From: Treponema sp.
GTDB lineage: Bacteria; Spirochaetota; Spirochaetia; Treponematales; Treponemataceae
Direction of reading: 5' to 3'
Assembly (NCBI GenBank): GCA_016293005.1
Contig: JAEDFA010000002.1
Span: forward strand, 9,768-73,767
DNA: 64,000 nt
Shown here one piece after another: positions 50,519 through 58,765 of this stretch. A model generated the notes under the pieces. It was given only the letters and a program-made list of their open reading frames with translations, searched no databases and was not told the origin of the DNA. The position numbers were made by a program, and so were the translations under genes. Position 1 is the first letter of the stretch; every line of letters starts with the position of its first letter.

Positions 50519-51559
50519 ATGAAACTTACTGATTTCGATTTTGATTTACCTCAGGATTTGATTGCCCAAAAGCCAAGCGGAAAGCGCGGGGATGACAGGC
50601 TTATGCTTTTAGACAGGAAAAACGGTTCTGTTTTTCATCATCAGATGAATGACCTTCCTGACTTGATTATGCCAGGAACTTTGATGATTTTTAACAATTC
50701 AAAAGTTCGAAGAGCCAGATGTTACGGAATAAAAGAAACAACTGGTCGCAATCAGGAATTTATGTTTTTAAATCAGCTTGATAAAGAAGGTTTTCTGTGG
50801 AATACAATGGTAAAATCTGCAAAAAAACAAAAGAATGGAATGCGCTATCAATTTCCTGATGGAACTGTTGCACAAATTGTAGATTTTCCTGGAAACGAAA
50901 AAACTGAATTCCGTGCATTAAAATTTGATTTTCCGCTCGATGAAAAATGGTTTGAAAAAAACGGACATATTCCGCTTCCTCCTTACATAAAACGAGAAGA
51001 TACAGAAGAAGATTCAGAACGCTATCAGAATGTTTACGCAAAAGAAACTGGTTCTGCTGCCTGCCCGACTGCCGGTCTTCATTTTACAGAAGAAATGCTT
51101 TCATGTCTTGCAGAAAAAAATATCGAACGCGATTTTGTAACTCTTCATGTGGGTCTTGGCACTTTTCTTCCTGTAAGGGAAAGCATAATCGAAAATCATA
51201 AAATGCATGAAGAAGTTTATACAATTTCTGAATCTACAGCAGAAAAAATAAACAAAGCAAAAAGAGAAGGGCGTCCAATTCTTGCAGTTGGAACTACTTC
51301 TGTAAGAACTTTGGAATCAAGTGCAGATGAAAAAGGTTTTGTAAAAAGCGGAACTTCTTCTACAAGAATTTTTATGTATCCCGGATATAAATTTAAAGTC
51401 GTAGACCAGATGTTTACAAATTTTCATACGCCTGAGTCTACTTTGATTATGCTTGTAAGTGCGTTTGCCGGTCGTGAAAATATTTTAAATGCATATAAGG
51501 ACGCCGTGGAAAACCGTTACAGATTTTTTTCTTACGGAGATGCGATGTTTATCCGTTGA
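50519..51559 (+). CDS. queA: S-adenosylmethionine:tRNA ribosyltransferase-isomerase
   Basis: QueA transfers the ribosyl part of SAM to 7-aminomethyl-7-deazaguanine at the wobble base, giving epoxyqueuosine. The 346-residue product starts MKLTDFDFDLPQDLIAQKP and has NNSKVRRAR near residue 60, AAPTAGLHFT-type segment AACPTAGLHFTEEML near 180, HVGLGTFLPV near 205 and QMFTNFHTPESTLIMLVSAF split at the end. AAGGA lies before the ATG. It is convergent with the FAD-subunit gene 2 bp later. Confidence 0.96.
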   Translation: MKLTDFDFDLPQDLIAQKPSGKRGDDRLMLLDRKNGSVFHHQMNDLPDLIMPGTLMIFNNSKVRRARCYGIKETTGRNQEFMFLNQLDKEGFLWNTMVKSAKKQKNGMRYQFPDGTVAQIVDFPGNEKTEFRALKFDFPLDEKWFEKNGHIPLPPYIKREDTEEDSERYQNVYAKETGSAACPTAGLHFTEEMLSCLAEKNIERDFVTLHVGLGTFLPVRESIIENHKMHEEVYTISESTAEKINKAKREGRPILAVGTTSVRTLESSADEKGFVKSGTSSTRIFMYPGYKFKVVDQMFTNFHTPESTLIMLVSAFAGRENILNAYKDAVENRYRFFSYGDAMFIR

Positions 51560-51561
51560 TT

Positions 51562-52368
51562 TTATTTTAAATGTTCAAGAGAATATTTTAAAAGATTTAA
51601 AAACTGACTTTCCAAAACTGCTTTGATTTTTCTGTCTTTTTTTTCTTTTGTAAAATAGAATTCCGCGTCTTCCATTATTGAAGCGATGTTTTTGTCGTTT
51701 AATGGAAGTTTCAGTCCGATTAGTTTTGATTCAAATTCAAGATTTCTGAAGGCAAAAGGTCCTGCAAAGGCAATTCGTATGCTTGTGATTATATTTTTTT
51801 CTGAAAGCGCAAGAAAAGAAAAAGATGCTGATTCTTCTGTAATTTTTGACTCTGGACCTGTCCTCATAAAAAATTCAATGTCCCAGTCTGAAAGCGGAAG
51901 TCTTATATTCGAAATAATCTGATTTTCTTTTAAGCCCGTAAAATTTACGAGCGATTTATATGTAGTTTCATTTTCAGTTTTAAGTTCAAGCCGGGCATCG
52001 AGTGCAAGAAGCGGTGCGTAAAGCGTGTGATACCAAAAATCTCCCATTATGTTTCCGCCGATTGTTGCAATGTTTCTTACAAAAGGATTTGCAATTGTAG
52101 AAAGCGCGTCAAAAAGAATTTTTGGAATGTGCCTTTCTCCAAGATTTAAAATCTGTGAAAGCGAAGTTGCCGGTCCAAATTCAATATAGCGTTCGTGTTT
52201 AGAGATTTTTTTTAATTCAGGGATATTTATTATGCTGAGCGATTTTTCAGGAAGCGTTTCAAGTCCTGTCGCTCCACCGATGAGTTTTAAATTCTTTATG
52301 TTTTTTAAACTGTAAAAAATTTCCTGGAGATTTTTTGCATAGAAAATATTTTTTTCGAGGTTATTCAT
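51562..52368 (-). CDS. FAD-binding subunit of a xanthine-dehydrogenase-like complex
   Basis: The 268-residue product resembles the medium (FAD) subunit of molybdenum hydroxylases. It has LKLIGGATGLETLPEKS in place of the first FAD loop (usually AGGTDL), and IATIGGNIMGDFWYHTLYAP where the family has GTIGGNxxxAxPxxD. The later conserved region runs from ASFSFLALSEKN on. Changes in both FAD loops suggest altered cofactor use. Last gene of the five-gene operon; its start overlaps the ferredoxin-like gene by 8 bp. Confidence 0.75.
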   Translation of the reverse strand: MNNLEKNIFYAKNLQEIFYSLKNIKNLKLIGGATGLETLPEKSLSIINIPELKKISKHERYIEFGPATSLSQILNLGERHIPKILFDALSTIANPFVRNIATIGGNIMGDFWYHTLYAPLLALDARLELKTENETTYKSLVNFTGLKENQIISNIRLPLSDWDIEFFMRTGPESKITEESASFSFLALSEKNIITSIRIAFAGPFAFRNLEFESKLIGLKLPLNDKNIASIMEDAEFYFTKEKKDRKIKAVLESQFLNLLKYSLEHLK

Positions 52369-52843
52369 TGCTTTTTCCGTTGTTTTTAAGATTTAAATCA
52401 CAGGCGTAAATTATTCCTTCTGCGAGTGTTTTTGTGTCCGTGCAGCATAGACTTAGATTTTTTATGTGTTCATAGATGAATTGTTTTACAGGTTTTTTCC
52501 CGGAAGTGATGATAGAATACGCTGCAAAAATTTTCCCGGCATTGCAGTAACCGCACATTTTGATTCCGGCTTTTGAAAAACCTTTTATGATGTTTGAATA
52601 GATTTCTGTCTGCTTGAAATATTCTAAAGTCGTTACAGTCTGGTCTTTTACGATTGCTACAGGAATTTTGCAAGACGGAACAGGTTTCCCGTTTAGAAGA
52701 ATCGTGCAGTTTCCGCAAATTCCTTGAGCGCATCCTGTTTTTGTGTCAAAAAGTTTCATGCTTCTTAAAACTGAAAGAAGACTTTTGTCGGGTTGAGATT
52801 CGATTACTGTTTTTGTGTTGTTTATGATTATTGGGATTTTCAT
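52361..52843 (-). CDS. [2Fe-2S] subunit of a xanthine-dehydrogenase-like complex
   Basis: The 160-residue small subunit carries two iron-sulfur domains. The plant-ferredoxin-type cluster is seen as GCAQGICGNCTILLNGK and SCKIP (four cysteines). The helical domain has KMCGYCNAGKIFAAYSII near residue 98 and LSLCCTDTKTLAEGI near 132; the second cluster usually needs GYCTPG and CRC, so this is a variant form with NAG and CC. Overlaps its neighbours on both sides (ATGA with the large subunit; 8 bp with the FAD subunit). Confidence 0.85.
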   Translation of the reverse strand: MKIPIIINNTKTVIESQPDKSLLSVLRSMKLFDTKTGCAQGICGNCTILLNGKPVPSCKIPVAIVKDQTVTTLEYFKQTEIYSNIIKGFSKAGIKMCGYCNAGKIFAAYSIITSGKKPVKQFIYEHIKNLSLCCTDTKTLAEGIIYACDLNLKNNGKSNE

Positions 52844-55200
52844 TTTTCATCCTTAAGCTGGTTGTTTTCTGAATTTTTGCTTTCGTTTAGAAGGTGCTTG
52901 ATTGCTTCTTCATCGGCTTTTGAAAGTTTTTGCGCTTTTTCTTCTTGTTCTTCGATTTTATCTGTTTCTTCTAGTTTGTTTTCTTCAATTTCGTTTATTA
53001 TGCTTTTGATAGGTTCTTGCATTTCAAGAATTGTCTGTTCAAGTCTGTCTTGAATTTTTTCTTCCTGAAGCGTTTTGTTTTTTTCTTCCTCGAGGAAGAT
53101 TTTTTCTGCGGTTTTTAAATCTTCAAAAATCTGTTCCTGCGAGATTGGAAGATTTTTTATTTGCGTTGAAGTAATCTGGGAAAGTGCATTTATGAACGCG
53201 CTTGGAATTAAACTGTGAACGATTTCTCCGATTTGGCTTGGATTTGTTTTTGATTCGATGAAATTTATGTTTATTTCTTCGCAGAAAAGATTGTGGTCTT
53301 TTAGTAAAAATAAAAGTTCTTTTTGAACCGAAAGTCTTACGGCGTTTTCAGCAGCCTTGATTGAAAGAATTTCTCCGCAGTCGATTACAATCCATATTTT
53401 TGAAATTTGAAGCGAAAGTGTAAGAGGATTCATTTCGATTTCCATGATTGCGCCACCGAAAGATGTCGTGTGAAACGGCTGACCGATAAATTTTTCTGCG
53501 TTCCAGTTTCTTTTCATTGCAGAAGAAATTGATTTTTCAGTGTGAAGCGGAAGAGGCATTTTAAATCTTTTTTTTTGAATGTCGAGGCAGCATTTTCTTA
53601 AAAGTTGTGTCATTACGCTGATGTTGCTGTAGATGTTTTCAGGCAAATCAGGAATTTCGTCGTCCGGGAATTCGTTGATAATTTTTATGTTTTCGCTGTC
53701 GATTTCAAGAATTTCTGAAGCAGTTTTTTTCCAGATTTCTGAAACAGTCGGACTTGGAAGGTGAGAATGAATTGAAAAAATTCCGTCGATTGAAAGAGTT
53801 GTTTCCATTGTTTGTTTTGATTCAAGTTTTGAAGAACCGTAATAGCCTGAACCGTCTGGTGAAAAAGAAAGACCGATTCCGCGTCGTGTCAAAAAACTGA
53901 AAGTATTTTCTTTATTTAAAATGAGATACTTTGAATCAGATGAAAAAGAAGCATATTTGCGTTTAAAATTGCTTTTAGAAAGAATCGGTTCAAGAATTTC
54001 AAGTTTATCATGAATTTTGTAATTGAACGGCGAGAAAATTTTAGATTTAAAATCCTGAATATTTAATTTTCTGATTTCATCGGGAAGAAGTGAAGTTTTT
54101 TCTGCAATTTTCTGAATGTGGTTTTCCATTGCAATATATCCTGCTGAATCGACTGTTTCAGGGTAGATTGAAGTTGGCGGGTTTTGCGATGTGAAAACTT
54201 TTGCGCTCACAAAAATATTTTCTATGTTGTAAAGTGAAACGCTGGAGATTGTAAGCCTGTCGATAAATTCTTTTGCGTACGGATTTTCAAGCCCTGCATC
54301 TGCTGAAATATCAATTTTTGTTGAAAGAATTTTATTTTCTTTTGAAATTTTGCTTTCGTGGGCGATTTTTATTTTGATTTTATTTTCAACGAATTCTTTT
54401 TGCTCCTGTTTTGAAAGGATGAGTTTTACAGGTTTTCCGGTTTTAAAAGAAGCAAGCGCAGTTTGAATTGCAAGCGAAGAAATTCTCCATGTTCCGTTTA
54501 AATTTGAATTTTGAATCTGTGTTTTTTTGATGATTATATTTTCTTCTGAAAGATTTAAAACGCTGCATAAATTTTGTTTTAAATGATAAGGCCATTTTGT
54601 AGGCGACATTACAGTTAAACTCTGACCTTCATAAAAACAGAACGCCCCAGATGTTTCGTTCCATGGGTAAAAATTTTCTTCGTATTCGAATTCTGATGAA
54701 ACTGAAATAAAATCGTCTTCGGTTTTGGTTATGTCTTTTGTTTTTTCGTTTGAATCTTCTGTTTGGTTTTCGAAAAATCCTGTTTTAATATTGCGTTCTG
54801 CAAGAATTTCGCTTTTAAAAGAATCCTGAAGTTCGTCTGATTCAGGCTGAATAAAAGAATCTGAAAGTTTTTCCGCAAAATATTCGACGGTTTCTCTGTC
54901 TTCTCCTGCAAGAATTCCGATTGGCTCGCCTTTGTAGGAAATTATTCCGTCTGCAAAAATTTTTGATTTTGTTTCAAGCGTTTCAAGAACATTTTTTCCC
55001 GGAATATCGCGGCTTGTGAAAAAATAATAATTTTCAGGAAGAATGCTTAAGTTGAAAGTGGAAATTCTTATGTTTTTTTGCGGGCTTCTTACGATTTTTG
55101 CATAAAGCATATTCTGGCGAGTCAAATCTGAAACAAATTCTTTTGAAAGAAAAACTTTGTGTGACTGTTCTTTTTTTGTTTTTCCGTTATTTCTAGACAT
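52840..55200 (-). CDS. Degenerate molybdopterin-type large subunit, xanthine-dehydrogenase-like
   Basis: A 786-residue protein with the overall layout of molybdenum hydroxylase large subunits: an a/b hammerhead start (LYAKIVRSPQKNIR, TSRDIPGKN, SYKGEPIGILAGED), then the cofactor domain. Key motifs are lost: the GGGFGGK loop is replaced by NSNLNGTWRISS, and the RGFGxPQ loop by YPETVDSAGY. The late glutamate region IGEIVHSLIPSAFINALSQ retains GE. The last 80 residues or so form a Glu/Lys/Gln-rich coiled tail absent from the family. It probably binds cofactor differently or not at all. It overlaps both neighbours. Confidence 0.75.
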   Translation of the reverse strand: MSRNNGKTKKEQSHKVFLSKEFVSDLTRQNMLYAKIVRSPQKNIRISTFNLSILPENYYFFTSRDIPGKNVLETLETKSKIFADGIISYKGEPIGILAGEDRETVEYFAEKLSDSFIQPESDELQDSFKSEILAERNIKTGFFENQTEDSNEKTKDITKTEDDFISVSSEFEYEENFYPWNETSGAFCFYEGQSLTVMSPTKWPYHLKQNLCSVLNLSEENIIIKKTQIQNSNLNGTWRISSLAIQTALASFKTGKPVKLILSKQEQKEFVENKIKIKIAHESKISKENKILSTKIDISADAGLENPYAKEFIDRLTISSVSLYNIENIFVSAKVFTSQNPPTSIYPETVDSAGYIAMENHIQKIAEKTSLLPDEIRKLNIQDFKSKIFSPFNYKIHDKLEILEPILSKSNFKRKYASFSSDSKYLILNKENTFSFLTRRGIGLSFSPDGSGYYGSSKLESKQTMETTLSIDGIFSIHSHLPSPTVSEIWKKTASEILEIDSENIKIINEFPDDEIPDLPENIYSNISVMTQLLRKCCLDIQKKRFKMPLPLHTEKSISSAMKRNWNAEKFIGQPFHTTSFGGAIMEIEMNPLTLSLQISKIWIVIDCGEILSIKAAENAVRLSVQKELLFLLKDHNLFCEEININFIESKTNPSQIGEIVHSLIPSAFINALSQITSTQIKNLPISQEQIFEDLKTAEKIFLEEEKNKTLQEEKIQDRLEQTILEMQEPIKSIINEIEENKLEETDKIEEQEEKAQKLSKADEEAIKHLLNESKNSENNQLKDEK

Positions 55201-56449
55201 GAAATTTTTCTCCAGTTTCTTTTACGGCTTGAATTACTGCGTCTATCATTTTTTCTGTCATGCAAGGCCAGAGCGGAAGTGAAAGAGTTTGTTTTCCTTT
55301 TTTATCTGCTTCTGGAAAATTTTCCGGCGTGAAATCAGGGTATAAATTTTTCCAGTATGTAAAATTGAAAAGCGGGATAAAATGCATTGAAATTCCGATT
55401 CCAGAATCTTGCAGTTGTTTTCCAAAATCGTTTCGTGAAATTTTTAATTTTTCAAGGTTCAGGTTTAAAAGGTATAAGTGCATTGAGTTTCCTTTTGAAT
55501 CAGGTGGAAGAGAGATGAAATCAAGGTTTTTAAATGCTTCGTTGTATTTTTGAAAGATTTTTTTTCGTTTTTCAAGAAGAATATTTGCTTTTTTTAACTG
55601 AACGCAGCCGATTGCAGAAAGTATGTCGGGAAGATTGAATTTATAGCCGGGCGCAATTATATCGTATTCCCAGCTTGCTTTGTCTGAAGTGTATCTGTCC
55701 CATGTTGTTCTGTCCATCCCGTGCAGGCGCATTGTTTCCATTCGTTTTAAAAGATTTTCATCCCTTGTGCAGACCATGCCGCCTTCTGCCGTTGTGATAG
55801 TTTTTGTAGCATAAAAAGAAAAAACTCCGACATCGCCTATTGTGCCTGCATAGCCTTCTTCTGTAAGCGATGGAAAAGAATGCGCTGCATCTTCAATGAC
55901 TTTGACGCTGTATTTTTTTGCAATTTCACAGATTTTTTTCATATTGCAGACATTTCCTGCGATGTGAACTGGAACAACGGCTTTGATTTTTTTTTCTGAA
56001 TCGTTTTTTAAGATTTCTTCGATTTTTTGAGGCGAAATGTTGTAAGAATCTTTTTCGATGTCTGCAAAAATTACTTCTGCGCCAAGATGTCTGGCACAAG
56101 TTGCGGTTGATACAAAAGTGTAAGGAGTCGTTATTATTGCATTTCCTTTTTTGACGCCGCAGGCTTCCATTGCAAGAATCATTCCGCTCGTGTTTGAATT
56201 TACGGCAAGAGATTTTACATCATCGTTTGAAAGTGAAAGATTTTTTCTGTTCTGGAAAATCTCTTTTTTTTGTTCGTCTGAAATTGAAGGATTTATAAAA
56301 TTCATGAAATCTGAAAATTCTTTTTCAAATTTTAAAGTGTATTTTCCTGTTGTAAGCCAGCCTGACCTCATGACTTTGAGGACTTCTTTTTCTTCGGCTT
56401 TAGAAATTGAAGGTTTACTGAACGGAACTTTTATTCTGTTTTTTTTCAT
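55193..56449 (-). CDS. DegT/DnrJ/EryC1-family sugar aminotransferase
   Basis: A 418-residue PLP enzyme that probably aminates a nucleotide-linked keto sugar. It shows VPFSKPSISKAEEKEVLKVM at the start, NSNTSGMILAMEACGV near residue 85, IEDAAHSFPS near 200 and the Schiff-base lysine in FSFYATKTITTAEGGMV near 230. In position just after the NDP-sugar 4,6-dehydratase gene it fits a C4-aminotransferase step acting on that enzyme's product. AAGGAAG lies before the ATG. Its end overlaps the Mo-hydroxylase-like gene by 8 bp. Confidence 0.88.
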   Translation of the reverse strand: MKKNRIKVPFSKPSISKAEEKEVLKVMRSGWLTTGKYTLKFEKEFSDFMNFINPSISDEQKKEIFQNRKNLSLSNDDVKSLAVNSNTSGMILAMEACGVKKGNAIITTPYTFVSTATCARHLGAEVIFADIEKDSYNISPQKIEEILKNDSEKKIKAVVPVHIAGNVCNMKKICEIAKKYSVKVIEDAAHSFPSLTEEGYAGTIGDVGVFSFYATKTITTAEGGMVCTRDENLLKRMETMRLHGMDRTTWDRYTSDKASWEYDIIAPGYKFNLPDILSAIGCVQLKKANILLEKRKKIFQKYNEAFKNLDFISLPPDSKGNSMHLYLLNLNLEKLKISRNDFGKQLQDSGIGISMHFIPLFNFTYWKNLYPDFTPENFPEADKKGKQTLSLPLWPCMTEKMIDAVIQAVKETGEKFHV

Positions 56450-56472
56450 TTTTATGCTTCCTTTTGGAATTC

Positions 56473-57984
56473 TTAAAAATTTATTTCTGTAGATTTTTCA
56501 GATGTTTCCTGTTGATAAAATTCTTTTAGTGAGTTGACATCTTCGCAGAGAATTTTAAGAAGAATTTTTGTGTTTCTGAAATAATTTTCGTTTTCTTTTG
56601 AGAGAAAGCAGACTTGTTTTAAATTTTGAAGGAGTTTTTTAAGCCTTTCTCTATCGTACGGAGAATTTTTTAATTTCAGTATTTTTGGGAATTCAGTTTT
56701 TTCAGGTTTTTCTGATTTGTCCCACAAAGGTTCATTTTCTCTCTCTCCTTTTCGTTTTCCGATGATTTTTATGTCGATGTCTTTGTAAGGTTCAAGTCCG
56801 CTGAATTTGATAATTTGTTCGGCGAGGTCTTTGATTTTGATTGATTCGCCCATGTCAAGAAGGTATGATTCGCCGTTTTTGCCCATTCCGCCTGTCTGTA
56901 AGACTAGAGAACACGCTTCTGGAATTGTCATAAAATATCTGCTCATATTTTCTGTTGTAACAGTGACAGGTCCTCCGTTTTTTATTTGTTCCATAAAAAG
57001 AGGAAGAATTGAACCGCGCGAGCCTAAGACATTTGCAAAACGCACAAACATGAATTTTTGATTTTTGTCTGCTTTTTGCGCTGCATCTAGAATGAGCTTT
57101 TCGCAGTACATTTTTGACACGCCGTAAACGCTTACAGGCGAAACAGCTTTGTCTGTGGATATTAAGACGAAACGCTGAACTTTGTTTTTTATTGATGCGT
57201 CTAAAAGATTTTTTGTTCCGAATACATTGTTGTGTATTGCGGCGACAGGATTTTCTTCCATTAAAGGAACATGTTTGTAGGCAGCGCAGTGGAATATTAC
57301 ATTGCATTTTGTGTTTTTTATTATGTAATCTGTGTAGTCCTTGTCGGTCATATCACCGATTATTGGAATAATTGTTGCCTTTTCGCCGACACCTTCCTGC
57401 TGGAGAAGTTTTAGTTCCCGGTTGATTTGATATATTGAATTTTCACCGTGCCCGAATAGATAAAGTCGTTCTGCTCCGCCTGAAAGAAGCTGACGGGCAA
57501 GTTCTGAACCGATTGAGCCTCCAGCTCCGGTAATTAAAACTCGTTTCCCGCGAAGGTATGAAAGGCTTTCTTTTAAACTGATTGTAACAGGCGTTCTTCC
57601 AAGAATATCAAGCGGATCGATATCGCGAGTTTGAACAAGGTGCGCGCTTCCGTTTATGACTTGTGAAATTCCTGGTAGAATTTTTATGTGAATGAAACCT
57701 GCTGATTTTAAGACTTCGTAAATGCGTTTTATGCGTTCTACAGGTGCGCTCGGAATTGCAATTATTGCTTCGTCGTTACGGCTTGAACGCAAAAAAGAAG
57801 CGGTTTCTTCGATTGGTCCGATTACAGGAATTCCGTCGATTTTTGTACCGATAAGATTTTTGTCATCGTCTAAAAACGCCTGAACTTTACCGAATACTTT
57901 TTTTCGTTTTATGTCATCTGCGATAGTTTGTCCTGCAAAGCCTGAGCCGATTATATATAATTTTTTTTCACTGGAATTGTTCAT
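56473..57984 (-). CDS. NDP-sugar 4,6-dehydratase, CapD/WbpM-like without membrane helices
   Basis: A 503-residue protein of the polysaccharide-biosynthesis CapD family, which converts UDP-GlcNAc to a 4-keto-6-deoxy sugar. Residues 1-125 form a Rossmann-like domain (KLYIIGSGFAGQTIADDI); the usual N-terminal membrane helices are absent. The catalytic SDR domain begins RVLITGAGGSIGSELARQL near 150, with ISTDKAVSPVSVYGVSK near 275. That has Tyr in YxxxK where WbpM and PglF have Met. First gene of the five-gene operon, 23 bp before the aminotransferase. Confidence 0.88.
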   Translation of the reverse strand: MNNSSEKKLYIIGSGFAGQTIADDIKRKKVFGKVQAFLDDDKNLIGTKIDGIPVIGPIEETASFLRSSRNDEAIIAIPSAPVERIKRIYEVLKSAGFIHIKILPGISQVINGSAHLVQTRDIDPLDILGRTPVTISLKESLSYLRGKRVLITGAGGSIGSELARQLLSGGAERLYLFGHGENSIYQINRELKLLQQEGVGEKATIIPIIGDMTDKDYTDYIIKNTKCNVIFHCAAYKHVPLMEENPVAAIHNNVFGTKNLLDASIKNKVQRFVLISTDKAVSPVSVYGVSKMYCEKLILDAAQKADKNQKFMFVRFANVLGSRGSILPLFMEQIKNGGPVTVTTENMSRYFMTIPEACSLVLQTGGMGKNGESYLLDMGESIKIKDLAEQIIKFSGLEPYKDIDIKIIGKRKGERENEPLWDKSEKPEKTEFPKILKLKNSPYDRERLKKLLQNLKQVCFLSKENENYFRNTKILLKILCEDVNSLKEFYQQETSEKSTEINF

Positions 57985-58244
57985 TTTTTTTACCGGTTAC
58001 TAAATGATACCACGAAAATCGTAATATGTGAACCTGGAAAAACTTCACTTTTTAAACTTAAAAAAAATTGTAAGAACTTAAAATTTTGTTCTAAACCATA
58101 ACTGTTTTTTTTCCGAAAAAGAATTAAGGAATGGGAATCTTTTAAACGGAAGCGTTTTAAGGTTTTCAAAATGTAAGGTTTAAAAATTTTTATCTTGGGG
58201 AGCGGTAACTTACATAAAAAATGCTGATTTTTTTGAGGAAACAG
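57985..58244. other. Divergent intergenic region
   Basis: About 260 bp between the sugar operon (-) and the SPOR pair (+), with no gene. It contains a short inverted repeat AAACG-GAAG-CGTTT at 58144-58157 that could be an operator. No clear promoter was found on either strand. Confidence 0.5.
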
Positions 58245-58748
58245 ATGAAGAAAAATGTTTTACTTTTTTTAATATTTGTCTTTAATTTTTCAGTTTTTGC
58301 AGAAAATTTTTCGTTTCAGATTTTTCAACATTCAAAAGGCATTTCTTCTGTTTTTGAAGAAGTTTTTGAATTTGAAGATGAACTTTTAAACTGTTTTTTC
58401 AGTTCCGGGGATATTGTTTCAAATGAACCTGCTGTTATTTCAGTTTCAGAGAAAAAAGATTCTTCTGTAATTTCAAAAAGCATAAACAGTGCCTTTGAAG
58501 GCGGACTTGATAATTTTTGTGAAATTCATATTTATTTTGATATTTCAAAAGATTTTTCAAAAGAAAATGTATTTGCTTTTTTAGATAAAATCGTATTAAA
58601 AATTTCTTCTGCAATAAATCCAAAAAAAGCAGAGGAAAAAAATATATCAGTTAATAAACCTTTTAGTTCGGATCAAGAAGCGTTTTTAAAAGACCTTGTA
58701 TTTGAAGTTGCATCTGGTCTTCAAAAATCTTTAAAATCAAGAGCATAG
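58245..58748 (+). CDS. Small exported protein, unknown function
   Basis: A 167-residue protein with a signal peptide (MKKNVLLFLIFVFNFSVFA). The mature part is Phe-, Ser- and Lys-rich with alternating beta and helical segments (FSFQIFQHSKGISSVFEEV); I recognise no domain. ATG 58245 has GAGG 6 nt upstream, whereas the in-frame ATG 24 nt earlier has none and would precede the signal peptide. It lies 17 bp before the SPOR-domain gene, so the two are likely co-expressed and may act together in the envelope. Confidence 0.8.
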   Translation: MKKNVLLFLIFVFNFSVFAENFSFQIFQHSKGISSVFEEVFEFEDELLNCFFSSGDIVSNEPAVISVSEKKDSSVISKSINSAFEGGLDNFCEIHIYFDISKDFSKENVFAFLDKIVLKISSAINPKKAEEKNISVNKPFSSDQEAFLKDLVFEVASGLQKSLKSRA

Positions 58749-58765
58749 TGGGAAGGGGATTTGCT

